Assembly (NCBI GenBank): GCA_029782025.1
Contig: JAKOVR010000212.1
Span: 1 to 45,958, forward strand
Direction of reading: 5' to 3'
DNA length: 45,958 bases
From: Actinomycetes bacterium
Lineage (GTDB): Bacteria; Actinomycetota; Acidimicrobiia; Acidimicrobiales; Acidimicrobilacustridaceae
Shown here: piece after piece, positions 32,137 to 40,490 of the stretch
Numbering within the stretch: position 1 is the stretch's first letter
How the letters are laid out: every line of letters begins with the position of its first letter
Notes under the pieces: generated by a model
Databases searched by the model: none
The model's input: the letters and a program-made list of their open reading frames with translations, nothing else
What the model was told of the DNA's origin: nothing
Translations under genes and position numbers: made by a program

Positions 32137-32970
32137 ATGACGGCGGGCCTGCTCCCCGTGCGCCGGGTCAGCTTCGAGTACCCCGACGACACCGATCCCC
32201 TGTGGGTCCACCACATGCCGGAGTTCGCCGCCGCGTGCAACGCCATCTCGCTGGGGATGCCCTACGCCGAGCCGCTGTTCATCAAGGCGGTGCGGTCGAC
32301 CTTCGACCGGATCGACCCCGAGCTGCGGGCCCGGACCGAGACCTACATCAAGCAGGAGACGGGGCACTACACCCAGCACAAGAAGTTCAACGCCATCGTG
32401 TCGGCGCACTACCCGTCGACGCTGCGGGTCCAGCGGTGGATGGAGCGCTACACCCGGCGCATCGAGCGGGGCAGCAAGCGGTTCCTCGTGGCCTACGCCG
32501 CCGGCGGCGAGACCATCAGCTACGGGGTGGCTCGCTGGACCGACGCCAACGTCGCCCGCCTGATGGACCGGGCCGAACCGGTGCCGGCCACCCTCTACCT
32601 GTGGCACCTCGCCGAGGAGATCGAGCACAAGTCCAACACCTTCGACGTGTTCGAGGCGGTCGACGGCTCGCGGCTCATGTACGCGTGGGCCCTGACCGTG
32701 GGCTTCCTCGGCATCGTCTTCTTCACCGCCGTGGCCACGCTGCTCCAGCTCGGCCGGCGCCTGTGGAACCCCCTGACCTGGTTTCGGCTCCTCCGCCTGG
32801 CCGTGAGCCTGGCCTTCGTGCTCGTCCCCACGATGGTCGTCTCCGCCCTCCCCGGCCACCACCCCCGTCAGTTCACCGATCCGGTGTACCTGCCCCAGTG
32901 GCTGCGCCAGTACGACCCCGAGACGGGCACGATGCCCGTGTGGCGGACCCGGCTCCCCGACGCCGCCTGA
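32137..32970 (+). CDS. PF10118-like metal-dependent hydrolase family protein, 277 aa
   Basis: The fold is ferritin-like. ETYIKQETGHYTQHKKFNAI has the ExxH-type metal pair, and LWHLAEEIEHKSNTFDV supplies the second ExxH, the arrangement of the COG3687 group called predicted metal-dependent hydrolases. A hydrophobic hairpin (TVGFLGIVFFTAVATLLQLG and LAVSLAFVLVPTMVVSALPG) anchors it to the membrane. ATG 32137 is used; a GTG 18 nt upstream is an in-frame alternative, and neither has a strong ribosome binding site. It follows the LysR gene by 35 bp. The substrate is unknown; related proteins are linked to lipid or hydrocarbon oxidation only by genome context. Confidence 0.75.
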   Translation: MTAGLLPVRRVSFEYPDDTDPLWVHHMPEFAAACNAISLGMPYAEPLFIKAVRSTFDRIDPELRARTETYIKQETGHYTQHKKFNAIVSAHYPSTLRVQRWMERYTRRIERGSKRFLVAYAAGGETISYGVARWTDANVARLMDRAEPVPATLYLWHLAEEIEHKSNTFDVFEAVDGSRLMYAWALTVGFLGIVFFTAVATLLQLGRRLWNPLTWFRLLRLAVSLAFVLVPTMVVSALPGHHPRQFTDPVYLPQWLRQYDPETGTMPVWRTRLPDAA

Positions 32971-33025
32971 ACGCTGTTGACCTTCGGCCCTGAACGGGTC
33001 CCGGGAGCGGTCGCACACTGCAGGT

Positions 33026-36000
33026 ATGAAGGCGAACCCAGGCTTCTACCCCGACCCGTCCGGCCGCTTCCCGCTGCGCTTCTTCGACGGGGACCGCTGG
33101 ACCGCCGACGTCTGGGACGGGCTCCCGTCCTCCATGGCGGCGATCGATCCGCTCCCGCCCCGGCCGCCGTCGGGGTCGGGCGCTCCGCTGTGGTACCCGG
33201 CCTGCACCGCGGCCCCACCGCCGCCCGCCCCGCCGCCGCGGCACGCCATCCGCACGTGGTGGCACGACACCTGGCGTGCCCTGTCGGCGGATCTCGCCGT
33301 GAACGGCCTGGCTTACCTCGGCGTGCTCCTCGTCTTCGTGGGTGTGTTCGGGTTCGTCGCCTTCGCCTTCGGTGACGTGTCCGAGGCGTGGCGGCCGGTG
33401 GCCGAGGCCGTGCTCCCGGCGGTGTGCTTCGCCGCCGCCTGGATGCTGCGGCGTCGCCACACGATGGTCGTGGCCAACGCCCTCGAGCTGCTCGGCGGCG
33501 CGCTCGTCCCCATCGTCGTGATCGCGTCGTTCAACGACGGGGCGGCCGTGCCGGTGCCGCCCGACCCGCAAGGGGGCGCGCTGGTCGCCGCCATCGTGAC
33601 CTCGCTCCTCGGGGTCGCCTTGGTCTACATCGGCGTGGTGCGGTGGCGGGCGACGAGCCCCCTGCGGTTCCTGATCGCGCCGGTCATGTGGCTCGCCGTG
33701 GCCGCGATCGGGTTGTTCTTCGCTCCGGTCGTGCCGAGCGGTCCGGCGATCGCCCGGCCCATCCCGGCCCAGTGGGCGCTGGTGGCCGTGGCGGTGATGC
33801 TCACGGCCGTGGTGGTGCGGGTGGCCGGGCGCCGGGACGCCGGCTTCGCGGGTGCGCTGCTCGAGGGCACCCGTCGGGTGCTGCTGCCCGGCGTCATCGT
33901 GGCCGAGGTGTTGATGGCGTCGGCCGCCGCGACGAGCGAGTGGCCGCCGGCGGCCGTGGTCCTCGGCGGGATGGCGTCCTTCGCCGTGTTCGAGGTGTGG
34001 GCGCACGAGTTGCGCCGCGGCGCGGTGCTGGTGGGGCAGACCGCCGTGCTGGCTGCCACGCTGGTCGGGTTGGCGCCCACGGTCGGCGCGCCGTGGACCG
34101 GGGCCCTGGCGGCCCTCGCCGGCCCGGCCCTGCTCGAGTGGACGGCGTGGCGCCGGCGGGATGCCCTGAACGACCTGGGTGTCGCCCTGCTCGCCGCCGC
34201 ATCTGTGACCGGCATGCTGGTCGCCGTCGCCTCGGCCGAATGGCCGGCGGCGGCGGCGGTCGTGGCCTTCGGCGGGCCGTGGCTGTGGCGCGTGGCCCGC
34301 CGGCTCGCCCCCGTCCGGGATCCCCTGCCCGGCGGGATCGGGGCCGTCGCCGTCGCCGCTCTCCCGCTGGGGTTCGGAGCGACCCTCGTGGCCCAGGCCG
34401 GCGTAGCTGACGCCGCCCTCGTCCTCGCGCCCGTCGCCGCCGTGCTGGCGGTGGTCGTCCGCCTGGTGCCCGGGGCCGTGGACGACGATCTTTGGGCGCT
34501 GGTGGTGCCGGGCGGAGCGGCTGCCATCGCCCTCGTGCTGATCGACTGGCCCCCGCAGTACGAGGCGCCGCCGCCGTCGGTCGCGGCGGCGTGGCTCCTG
34601 CTGGCGGTCACCTTCGCTGCCGCCCCGCGGTGGCTGCCGGTGCGGATGACGGCCGCCGCCGGAGCGCTGGCCGGCGCCGCGGCCAGCTTCGGCCTCACCT
34701 ACGGCCTGAGCGCGCGGTGGACCACGATCGGGTTGGCCACCCTGTCGGTCGTCGCCGCCATCCTGGTCACGCGATCGACGCACCTCCGGCCGTACCTGCT
34801 GGCCGTCCACAGTGTCGCCGGTGTCGGGGCCGTGGCCAGCGGGGTCATCTGGTACGGGGCGACGGCGTCCGAGCTGGCGGTCCTCCTCCCCGCCGTGGCC
34901 GGCGCGCTCGCCCTCGTCCTGGCCCTGCTGGCCGCCGAGGGGTGGCCCCGTCGCGACTGGCTCGCGGCGTGGGCTCCGGCCGTCCCGGTCGGCCTCGTGG
35001 CCGGCGCCGCCGCCTTCATCGACCGGGGCGTGCCCGACACCCCCGGCATCTGGGCCCTGACCGCCGCGCTGGGCGCCGTGGCGCTGGCCGCCGGCACGGT
35101 GGCCGAGGCCCTCGACGTCCCGGTCGGCCGCGACCTCGCCGTCGGCGCCGGTGCGGCCGCCGTCGGCGCCCCGCTGCTGGTGTTCTCGCCGCCGGCGACC
35201 ACCGTCGTGTGGGTGAGCGGCGTCGCCGGGACCGTCGCCGCCATCCTGCTGTCGCTGGCGCACGTGGGCGGTCCGGGGATCGAGGCCACGGCCCGGCGCT
35301 GGGTGCGGCCCGGGGTCGAGGCGATGGTTCTCGCCGCCGGCGTGTCCACGAGCGTGGCCCTGGCCACCCTGCCGGCCCGGCCGCCGCTGGTGGGGGCCCT
35401 GCTGCTCCTCGGCCTGGATCTGCTGGCCCTCGGCGTGGTCGGCCGCCACCCCGCCGCCCTCGAGGCGGCGCCGCTCCCCATGGGCGCGGCGTGGCTGCTG
35501 TTCGCCAGCGAGGCGCTCACCGGCAATCCGCAGTGGTTCACGGTGCCCATCGGCCTCGCCCTCCTCGCCGCGGTGGGTGCCTTCCGAGTGCAGGAGCGTC
35601 GGGAAGGGCACGACCCGGCCACCCTGCCGGTGATCGTGCTCGACGTGCTCGGCTCGGCCCTCCTCGTCGGTTCGGCCGTCGTCCAGATCGTGGTCGACGA
35701 CATCGCCTATGGCGCCCTGGCCACCGGCCTCGGCCTCGGCATCCTCGGGTGGGGCGTGCTCACCCACGTGCGGCGCCGGGTCACGTTCGGGGCCGGCACG
35801 GTTGCCGTCGCCCTGGCGCTGATGGTGCTCGTGCCGCTGCTCGGGGTCGTCCCGGAGATGGGCGGGATCGTGCTGTGGGCCTCGATCGCCGGGGTCGGGC
35901 TGCTGGCCATCGCCGCCGCCGCGTTCGTGGAGCGGGGCCGGGCCTCGGTCCATCGGCTGCGGGTCCGCTTCCTCGACGTCACCCGCGAGTGGGAGGGCTG

Positions 36001-36034
36001 GCGACCCCACCACCCGCCGTCGCTGCCGGCGTGA
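33026..36034 (+). CDS. SCO7613-like giant multi-pass membrane protein, 1002 aa
   Basis: The N-terminal 35 residues (GFYPDPSGRFPLRFFDGDRWTADVWDG) match the DUF2510-type module (YPDP, FDGxxWT) of actinobacterial membrane proteins. About 75-90 residues then lead to a run of roughly 25-30 hydrophobic helices covering 95-960, rich in Ala/Val/Leu/Pro, with almost no large loops. It ends in RGRASVHRLRVRFLDVTREWEGW. Architecture and length match the SCO7613 family of uncharacterised membrane proteins. The antisense strand is open over its whole length, a GC effect. Its 3' end overlaps the carbamate kinase gene tail-to-tail by 56 bp. Function unknown; the repeat-like helix pairs may reflect internal duplication. 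Confidence 0.85.
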   Translation: MKANPGFYPDPSGRFPLRFFDGDRWTADVWDGLPSSMAAIDPLPPRPPSGSGAPLWYPACTAAPPPPAPPPRHAIRTWWHDTWRALSADLAVNGLAYLGVLLVFVGVFGFVAFAFGDVSEAWRPVAEAVLPAVCFAAAWMLRRRHTMVVANALELLGGALVPIVVIASFNDGAAVPVPPDPQGGALVAAIVTSLLGVALVYIGVVRWRATSPLRFLIAPVMWLAVAAIGLFFAPVVPSGPAIARPIPAQWALVAVAVMLTAVVVRVAGRRDAGFAGALLEGTRRVLLPGVIVAEVLMASAAATSEWPPAAVVLGGMASFAVFEVWAHELRRGAVLVGQTAVLAATLVGLAPTVGAPWTGALAALAGPALLEWTAWRRRDALNDLGVALLAAASVTGMLVAVASAEWPAAAAVVAFGGPWLWRVARRLAPVRDPLPGGIGAVAVAALPLGFGATLVAQAGVADAALVLAPVAAVLAVVVRLVPGAVDDDLWALVVPGGAAAIALVLIDWPPQYEAPPPSVAAAWLLLAVTFAAAPRWLPVRMTAAAGALAGAAASFGLTYGLSARWTTIGLATLSVVAAILVTRSTHLRPYLLAVHSVAGVGAVASGVIWYGATASELAVLLPAVAGALALVLALLAAEGWPRRDWLAAWAPAVPVGLVAGAAAFIDRGVPDTPGIWALTAALGAVALAAGTVAEALDVPVGRDLAVGAGAAAVGAPLLVFSPPATTVVWVSGVAGTVAAILLSLAHVGGPGIEATARRWVRPGVEAMVLAAGVSTSVALATLPARPPLVGALLLLGLDLLALGVVGRHPAALEAAPLPMGAAWLLFASEALTGNPQWFTVPIGLALLAAVGAFRVQERREGHDPATLPVIVLDVLGSALLVGSAVVQIVVDDIAYGALATGLGLGILGWGVLTHVRRRVTFGAGTVAVALALMVLVPLLGVVPEMGGIVLWASIAGVGLLAIAAAAFVERGRASVHRLRVRFLDVTREWEGWRPHHPPSLPA

Positions 36035-36887
36035 CCATGGTGCCGCTCGTGCCTTCGGCCACGGCCGCGGCGAGGTCCAGGGCGCCGATGTGGGCGGGCC
36101 GGCCCGTGGCTTCTACGAACCGACACGCCGCCTCGACCTTCGGCCCCATCGACCCGGCCGGGAAGGCGCCGCCGCCCAGCCGGGCCCGGAGGTCGTCGGC
36201 GGTGGCGACGCCGATCGGCGACGCCTCCGGCGTGCCCCAGCGGTCGTAGACGGCGTCCACGTCGGTCAGCAGCACGAGCCCTTCGGCATCGAGCCCGATG
36301 GCGATGAGGGCGGTGCAGAGGTCCTTGTCGACGACGGCGTCGACAGTGGCGCGGCGGCCCGTGGCCGCGTCGAGCACGACGGGGATCCCCCCGCCGCCGC
36401 CGCACACCACCACCGTGCCGGTCCCGGCCAGCAGCGAGATGGCGGCCAGCTCCACGATGCCGAGCGGCTCGGGGGAGGCCACGAGCCGCCGGTGCCCCGC
36501 CGGCCCGATGGGCTTGGTCGGGACGGCGAACGCCGGATCGGCCGGATCGACCTCGACGTGGGTGAGGACCGTGGCGAACCGCCGGCCAGGCAGGACGTTG
36601 GCCAGCTCGAGGTCGAGGAGATGGCCGATCATCCCCGCGGCTTCGGCATCGAGGAGGGCCAGGGGAAGGTCCTGGCCGTCGGCCAGGAGCCCGACCTGGG
36701 GCCCGCTGCCGTGGGTGAGCACCACGGCCCCACCGCTGGCGAGGGCCGGGATGCCGGCGAGGGCTGTGGCGGCGCGGGCCGCGTTCCGGCGCTGGCTGGG
36801 CCCGTCGACGGGGTCGCCGGGCCGGAGCAGCGCATTGCCGCCCACGGCGACGACGAGCGGTCCCGGGGGCGGCGGGGGACTGGTCAC
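35979..36887 (-). CDS. arcC: Carbamate kinase, 302 aa
   Basis: Amino-acid-kinase fold with family blocks: VVAVGGNALLRPGD, THGSGPQVGLLADGQ, TVVVCGGGGGIPVVLD, VVDKDLCTALIAIGLDAEGLVLLTDVD and FPAGSMGPKVEAACRFVE. It makes ATP from carbamoyl phosphate, or the reverse. Length is normal. The GTG overlaps the stop of the cDPGS homologue by 4 bp (GTGA), so it is the last gene of the bfn-adh-cDPGS-arcC run. No arginine deiminase or ornithine carbamoyltransferase is next to it, so the carbamoyl phosphate source is not evident. The last 18 codons overlap the 3' end of the large membrane gene on the other strand. Confidence 0.93.
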   Translation of the reverse strand: MTSPPPPPGPLVVAVGGNALLRPGDPVDGPSQRRNAARAATALAGIPALASGGAVVLTHGSGPQVGLLADGQDLPLALLDAEAAGMIGHLLDLELANVLPGRRFATVLTHVEVDPADPAFAVPTKPIGPAGHRRLVASPEPLGIVELAAISLLAGTGTVVVCGGGGGIPVVLDAATGRRATVDAVVDKDLCTALIAIGLDAEGLVLLTDVDAVYDRWGTPEASPIGVATADDLRARLGGGAFPAGSMGPKVEAACRFVEATGRPAHIGALDLAAAVAEGTSGTMVTPAATAGGGVASPPTRG

Positions 36888-38266
36888 CGGCGGGCCCACG
36901 CCTCGACCCACGGGGCGAGGACCTCGTCGAGCGAGGGGTGCCCGAGGCTGCGGAGCTCGTAGGTGACCTGGCGGATCGGGTGGCGGACCTGCACCAGCCG
37001 GGCGAGGTCGAGCGGCGTGCCGGCGACGACGGCGTCGCAGTCGGTGGCGTCGATGGTGGCGGCCAGATCCGAGCGCTGGGCCTCCGAGTAGCCCATGGCC
37101 GGGAGGACGGGGCCGAGGTGGGGGAAGGCGGCGAAGGTGGCGGCGATCGATCCCACCGCCCAGGGCCGCGGGTCGACGAGCTCGGCCCCGGCGGCGCGGG
37201 CCGCGGCCGCCCCGGCGCCATCGGGGAGCCCGCCGTGGGTGACCGACGGGCCGTCCTCCACGACGAGGACCCGCCGTCCGGCCAGCGGCGGCCCGTCGTC
37301 GAGGTGGACGTCGGACGCCGCGACCACGACGGGGATGTCGCCCCGCACCGCCCGCACCGTGGCCGTGAGGGTGGCCACCACCGGGTCGTCGGGGCTGGTG
37401 GCCTTGGCGATCACGGCGACGTCGGCCATGCGGAGGTTCACCTCCCCGGGGTGGAACGCCAGCTCGTCGCCCGGGCGCCGGGCGTCGAGGAGCGTGATCA
37501 TGAGGTCGGGGGCGACGAAGGGGAAGTCGTTGTTGCCGCCGTCCCAGAGGATGACGTCGGCTTCGGCCTCGGCCGCCCGCAGGATCGCCTCGTAGTCGAC
37601 GCCGGCCCACACGGTGATGCCCTCGGCCACCGGCCGCTCGTACTCCTCCCGCTCCTCCATCGTGGCGTCGGCGGCGTCGATGTCGGCCAGCGAGGCGAAG
37701 CGCTGAACCCGCTGGCGGCGCAGGTCGCCGTAGGGCATGGGGTGGCGGATGAGGGCGACCCGGAGCCCCGCCGCCCGGAGGGACCGGGCCACGGCCCGGC
37801 TGGTCTGGCTCTTGCCCACCCCGGTGCGGACGGCGCACACGGCCACCACGGGCCGGGTCGAGCGGAGCATGGATGCGGCGGGGCCGACGAAACGCACGTC
37901 GGCGCCGGCGGCCAGCACCCGGGAGGCCCGGTGCATCACCTCGACGTGGGCGAGATCGGAGTAGGCGATCACCGCCTCGTCGACCTCGAGCTCGTGGACC
38001 AGGCGCTCCAGCTCGGCTTCGTCCTCGATCGGGATCCCGTCCGGGTAGGCCGGCCCGGCCAGCTCGGGGGGGTAGGTGCGCCCGGCGATGCCGGGGATCT
38101 GGGCGGCGGTGAAGGCGACCACCCGCCAGTCGGGGTCGCCGCGGAACACGGTGTTGAACACGTGGAAGTCACGCCCGCCGGCGCCCATGATGAGCGCCCG
38201 GCGGATGCGGCGCCCGTCGGTCGTGGTCTCGGTGATCGGGGCCTCCTTCGGGACAGCCCTTCCCAT
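36884..38266 (-). CDS. Cyclic 2,3-diphosphoglycerate synthetase homologue, 460 aa
   Basis: Matches archaeal cDPGS in length (about 460) and blocks: RRALIMGAGGRDFHVFNTVFRGD at the start, VIAYSDLAHVEVMHRASRVLAAGADVRFVGP, the P-loop AVRTGVGKSQTS (147-153 GVGKS-like), then VILWDGGNNDFPFVAPDLMITLLDARRPG and DPRPWAVGSIAATFAAFP. Archaeal enzymes close 2,3-bisphosphoglycerate into the cyclic anhydride using ATP; bacterial members are common but mostly untested. ATG 38266 has no ribosome binding site, whereas an AAGGAGG lies 5 nt before an in-frame ATC (38236), so the real start may be non-standard. It sits between Zn-alcohol dehydrogenase (44 bp) and carbamate kinase (overlap). Confidence 0.85.
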   Translation of the reverse strand: MGRAVPKEAPITETTTDGRRIRRALIMGAGGRDFHVFNTVFRGDPDWRVVAFTAAQIPGIAGRTYPPELAGPAYPDGIPIEDEAELERLVHELEVDEAVIAYSDLAHVEVMHRASRVLAAGADVRFVGPAASMLRSTRPVVAVCAVRTGVGKSQTSRAVARSLRAAGLRVALIRHPMPYGDLRRQRVQRFASLADIDAADATMEEREEYERPVAEGITVWAGVDYEAILRAAEAEADVILWDGGNNDFPFVAPDLMITLLDARRPGDELAFHPGEVNLRMADVAVIAKATSPDDPVVATLTATVRAVRGDIPVVVAASDVHLDDGPPLAGRRVLVVEDGPSVTHGGLPDGAGAAAARAAGAELVDPRPWAVGSIAATFAAFPHLGPVLPAMGYSEAQRSDLAATIDATDCDAVVAGTPLDLARLVQVRHPIRQVTYELRSLGHPSLDEVLAPWVEAWARR

Positions 38267-38310
38267 TGTCAAGGGACCACGGGCCCCGTCCGACGTTCCA
38301 GGGTCCAAGG

Positions 38311-39312
38311 TCACGCCATCTCCAGCACCGCCGCGCCCGACACCCGGCCGGCGGCGAGGTCGGCCAGGGCGCGGGCCACCTCGGCGAGGGGGTACCTGGC
38401 GACCTGGGTGCGGATGGGGATGGTGGCGGCCAGCTGGAGGAACGCCTCGACGTCGGCGCGGGTCACGTTGGCGACGCTGCGGATCGACCGCTCGAGCCAC
38501 AGGTCGTCGTAGTCGAAGGCGGGGATGCCGTCGAGGTGGATGGCGTTGATGGCCACCGTGCCGCCCCGGTCGAGGGCCCGCAGCGCGGCGACGACCACGG
38601 CGCCGCTCGGCGCGAACGTGACGGCGGCGTCGAGGGGGACGGGCGGCCGGTCGTCGTAGGAGCCGGCCCACTGGGCCCCGAGCGCGAGGGCGCGTCGCTG
38701 CTCGGTCGGTGACCGGGTGGCGACGTAGACCTCGCACCCCCAGTGGACGGCGATCTGGATGGCGAGCGTGGCCGAGGCGCCGAAGCCGTAGAGCCCCAGG
38801 CGCTGACCCGGAGCCACGCCGGCGACCCGCAGCGACCGGTAGCCGATCACGCCGCCGCAGAGGAGGGGGGCGGCGTCGGCGGGTGCGAGGCCGGCGGGCA
38901 GTTCGAAGGCCACATCCGCGGCGGCGGTGGCCCGCTCGGCGAAGCCGCCGTCCCGGTCCCACCCGGTGAAGCGCCCGTCGGGGCAGAGGTTCTCCCGTCC
39001 GGTGGTGCAGAAGCGGCACGTGCCGCAGCTCCCGGCCAGCCACGGGATCCCCACCGCCGTGCCCGTGCGGGCCGGATCGACGCCGGGGCCGGTGGCGAGG
39101 ACGGTCCCCACGATCTGATGGCCCGGGATCACGGGGAGGCGCCGGGCCGGCAGGTCGCCCTCCACCAGCTGGAGGTCGGTGCGGCACACGCCGCACGCCG
39201 CCACCGCCATCAGCACCTCACCCGGGCCGGGCACCGGGTCGGGGACATCGACGAGGCCGAACCCGGGGCCGGCGGCCAGCGGGGCGGGACGGTCGAGGCG
39301 GGCGGCACGCAC
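38311..39312 (-). CDS. Zinc-dependent alcohol dehydrogenase, 333 aa
   Basis: MDR enzyme with catalytic-zinc ligands C in CGVCRTDLQ, H in IPGHQIVG and C in LCGG. The structural-zinc set CGTCRFCTTGRENLC (four Cys) is complete. The Rossmann motif is LGLYGFGASATLAIQIA. The WLAGSCGTC/GWDRDGGFAE pattern is like mycobacterial AdhA-type proteins acting on aliphatic alcohols/aldehydes. The GTG start (39312) lies 14 bp after the bfn stop, so they are probably co-transcribed with the cDPGS homologue and carbamate kinase. Pathway meaning is unclear. Confidence 0.92.
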   Translation of the reverse strand: MRAARLDRPAPLAAGPGFGLVDVPDPVPGPGEVLMAVAACGVCRTDLQLVEGDLPARRLPVIPGHQIVGTVLATGPGVDPARTGTAVGIPWLAGSCGTCRFCTTGRENLCPDGRFTGWDRDGGFAERATAAADVAFELPAGLAPADAAPLLCGGVIGYRSLRVAGVAPGQRLGLYGFGASATLAIQIAVHWGCEVYVATRSPTEQRRALALGAQWAGSYDDRPPVPLDAAVTFAPSGAVVVAALRALDRGGTVAINAIHLDGIPAFDYDDLWLERSIRSVANVTRADVEAFLQLAATIPIRTQVARYPLAEVARALADLAAGRVSGAAVLEMA

Positions 39313-39326
39313 CGCGCCAGTGTGGC

Positions 39327-39857
39327 TCAGCGGTCGGGGTCGACGGTGTCGTCGGGCTCGGTGAAGTCGTCGGGCGACAGGTCCTCGAGGAAGGCGCGGA
39401 ACTCGTCGAGCTCCGCCTCGTCGACCTCGTGCTCCCCGTCCTCGGGCTCGGGGGGCGGCGGTTCGGCGCCGGCCTCGTCGAGCACGTCGTCGTCGACGAA
39501 CACGGGGGCGCCGGTGCGGATGGCCACGGCGATGGCGTCGGACGGGCGGGCGTCGATGCGGTGCTCGGCCCCGGGCACGGCGACGACGAGCTCGGCGAGG
39601 AACATGCCCTCGTCGTAGCCCGTGACCTCCGCTCGCTCGACGTGGCCCCCCACGGCGTCGATGGTGTGCACGAGGAGGTCGTGGGTGAGGGGCCGGGGCG
39701 GCTCGGCCCCGGAGAGGGCGAGGGCGATCGACGCCGCTTCCGGCGCGCCGATGAAGAGCGGGAGGAGGCGCTGGCGGCCTTCCGCCTCCTCGAGGACGAG
39801 CACCGGCGACCCGGTGGTGGCCTCGAGCTGGATGCCGAGCAGCGTCACTTCCTTCAT
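39327..39857 (-). CDS. Bifunctional nuclease-family (DUF151/BFN) protein, 176 aa
   Basis: Starts MKEVTLLGIQLEATTGSPVLVLEEAEGRQRLLPLFIG, and IGAPEAASIALALSG, DAVGGHVERAEVTGYDEGMFLAELVV and RIDARPSDAIAVAIRTGAPVFVDDDVLDEAG are the conserved DUF151 blocks. An acidic tail (EPEDGEHEVDEAELDEF...) completes the typical actinobacterial form. Members have in some cases shown DNase/RNase activity; the in vivo role is not settled. ATG 39857. The gene starts a minus-strand run with alcohol dehydrogenase, the cDPGS homologue and carbamate kinase, and diverges from a GNAT gene over 54 bp. Confidence 0.9.
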   Translation of the reverse strand: MKEVTLLGIQLEATTGSPVLVLEEAEGRQRLLPLFIGAPEAASIALALSGAEPPRPLTHDLLVHTIDAVGGHVERAEVTGYDEGMFLAELVVAVPGAEHRIDARPSDAIAVAIRTGAPVFVDDDVLDEAGAEPPPPEPEDGEHEVDEAELDEFRAFLEDLSPDDFTEPDDTVDPDR

Positions 39858-39911
39858 GCCGTGCAGTATGCCGGCGGGGATCGCGAACCCGACATGCCGT
39901 AGGGTCGCCGG

Positions 39912-40484
39912 ATGCCTCCGGCCCCACCGCATCCGACCGCCGACCCCGAGCGGCCCGCCGGGTACCCCGCGGCCTTCGACCGGGTGGAGGTCCTCCCCAC
40001 CGGTGAGACCGTCCAGGTGCGGCCCATCGTGCCCGCCGATGTCGAACGGCACCGGCGGTTCGTGTCGGACCTGTCGCGCGACACCAAGTACTTCCGGTTC
40101 TTCACCGTCATCGGCGACGTCACCGAGACGCAGTCCCGATGGTTCTGCACCCTCGACTACCACGACCGGTTCGCCCTCGTGGCGATCGACGGCGACGACC
40201 TGCTCGCCGTGGCCCGCTGGGACCGCAGCCACGAGCCCGGGCACGAGACCGAGGCGGAGGTGGCCTTCGTGGTGGCCGACCGCGTCCAGGGCCACGGCAT
40301 CGGCACGCTGTTGCTGCGCCGGCTGGCCGAGGCCGCCGCCGACCGTCGCATCGAGCGGTTCACAGCCGAGGTGCTCACCACGAACCGGGCCATGCTCGAC
40401 GTGTTCCGCCATGCCGGCTACGAGGAGACAGAACGGTTCGAGGGGCACGGCGTGATCCACGTCGAGCTCCCGCTCGACCGGTGA
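39912..40484 (+). CDS. GNAT-family acetyltransferase, 190 aa
   Basis: Single GNAT fold: VQVRPIVPADVERHRRFVSDLSRDTKYFRFF is the substrate-side start, AEVAFVVADRVQGHGIGTLLLRRLAEAAADR is the acetyl-CoA pyrophosphate loop (QGHGIG), and RFTAEVLTTNRAMLDVFRHAGYEE is the C-terminal block. The N-terminal portion resembles the GNAT half of Pat-type protein lysine acetyltransferases (LSRDTKYFRFFTVI), but no cyclic-nucleotide or other domain is attached, so the target cannot be named. ATG 39912 opens it 54 bp from the divergent bfn gene. It converges on the phosphatase-like lipoprotein. Confidence 0.87.
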   Translation: MPPAPPHPTADPERPAGYPAAFDRVEVLPTGETVQVRPIVPADVERHRRFVSDLSRDTKYFRFFTVIGDVTETQSRWFCTLDYHDRFALVAIDGDDLLAVARWDRSHEPGHETEAEVAFVVADRVQGHGIGTLLLRRLAEAAADRRIERFTAEVLTTNRAMLDVFRHAGYEETERFEGHGVIHVELPLDR

Positions 40485-40490
40485 TCGCCG

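Noticed and set aside
32873..36013. 1046-codon open frame antisense to the SCO7613-like gene
   Set aside because: Composition is repetitive Gly/Asp/His/Arg; the plus strand gives a clean membrane protein.
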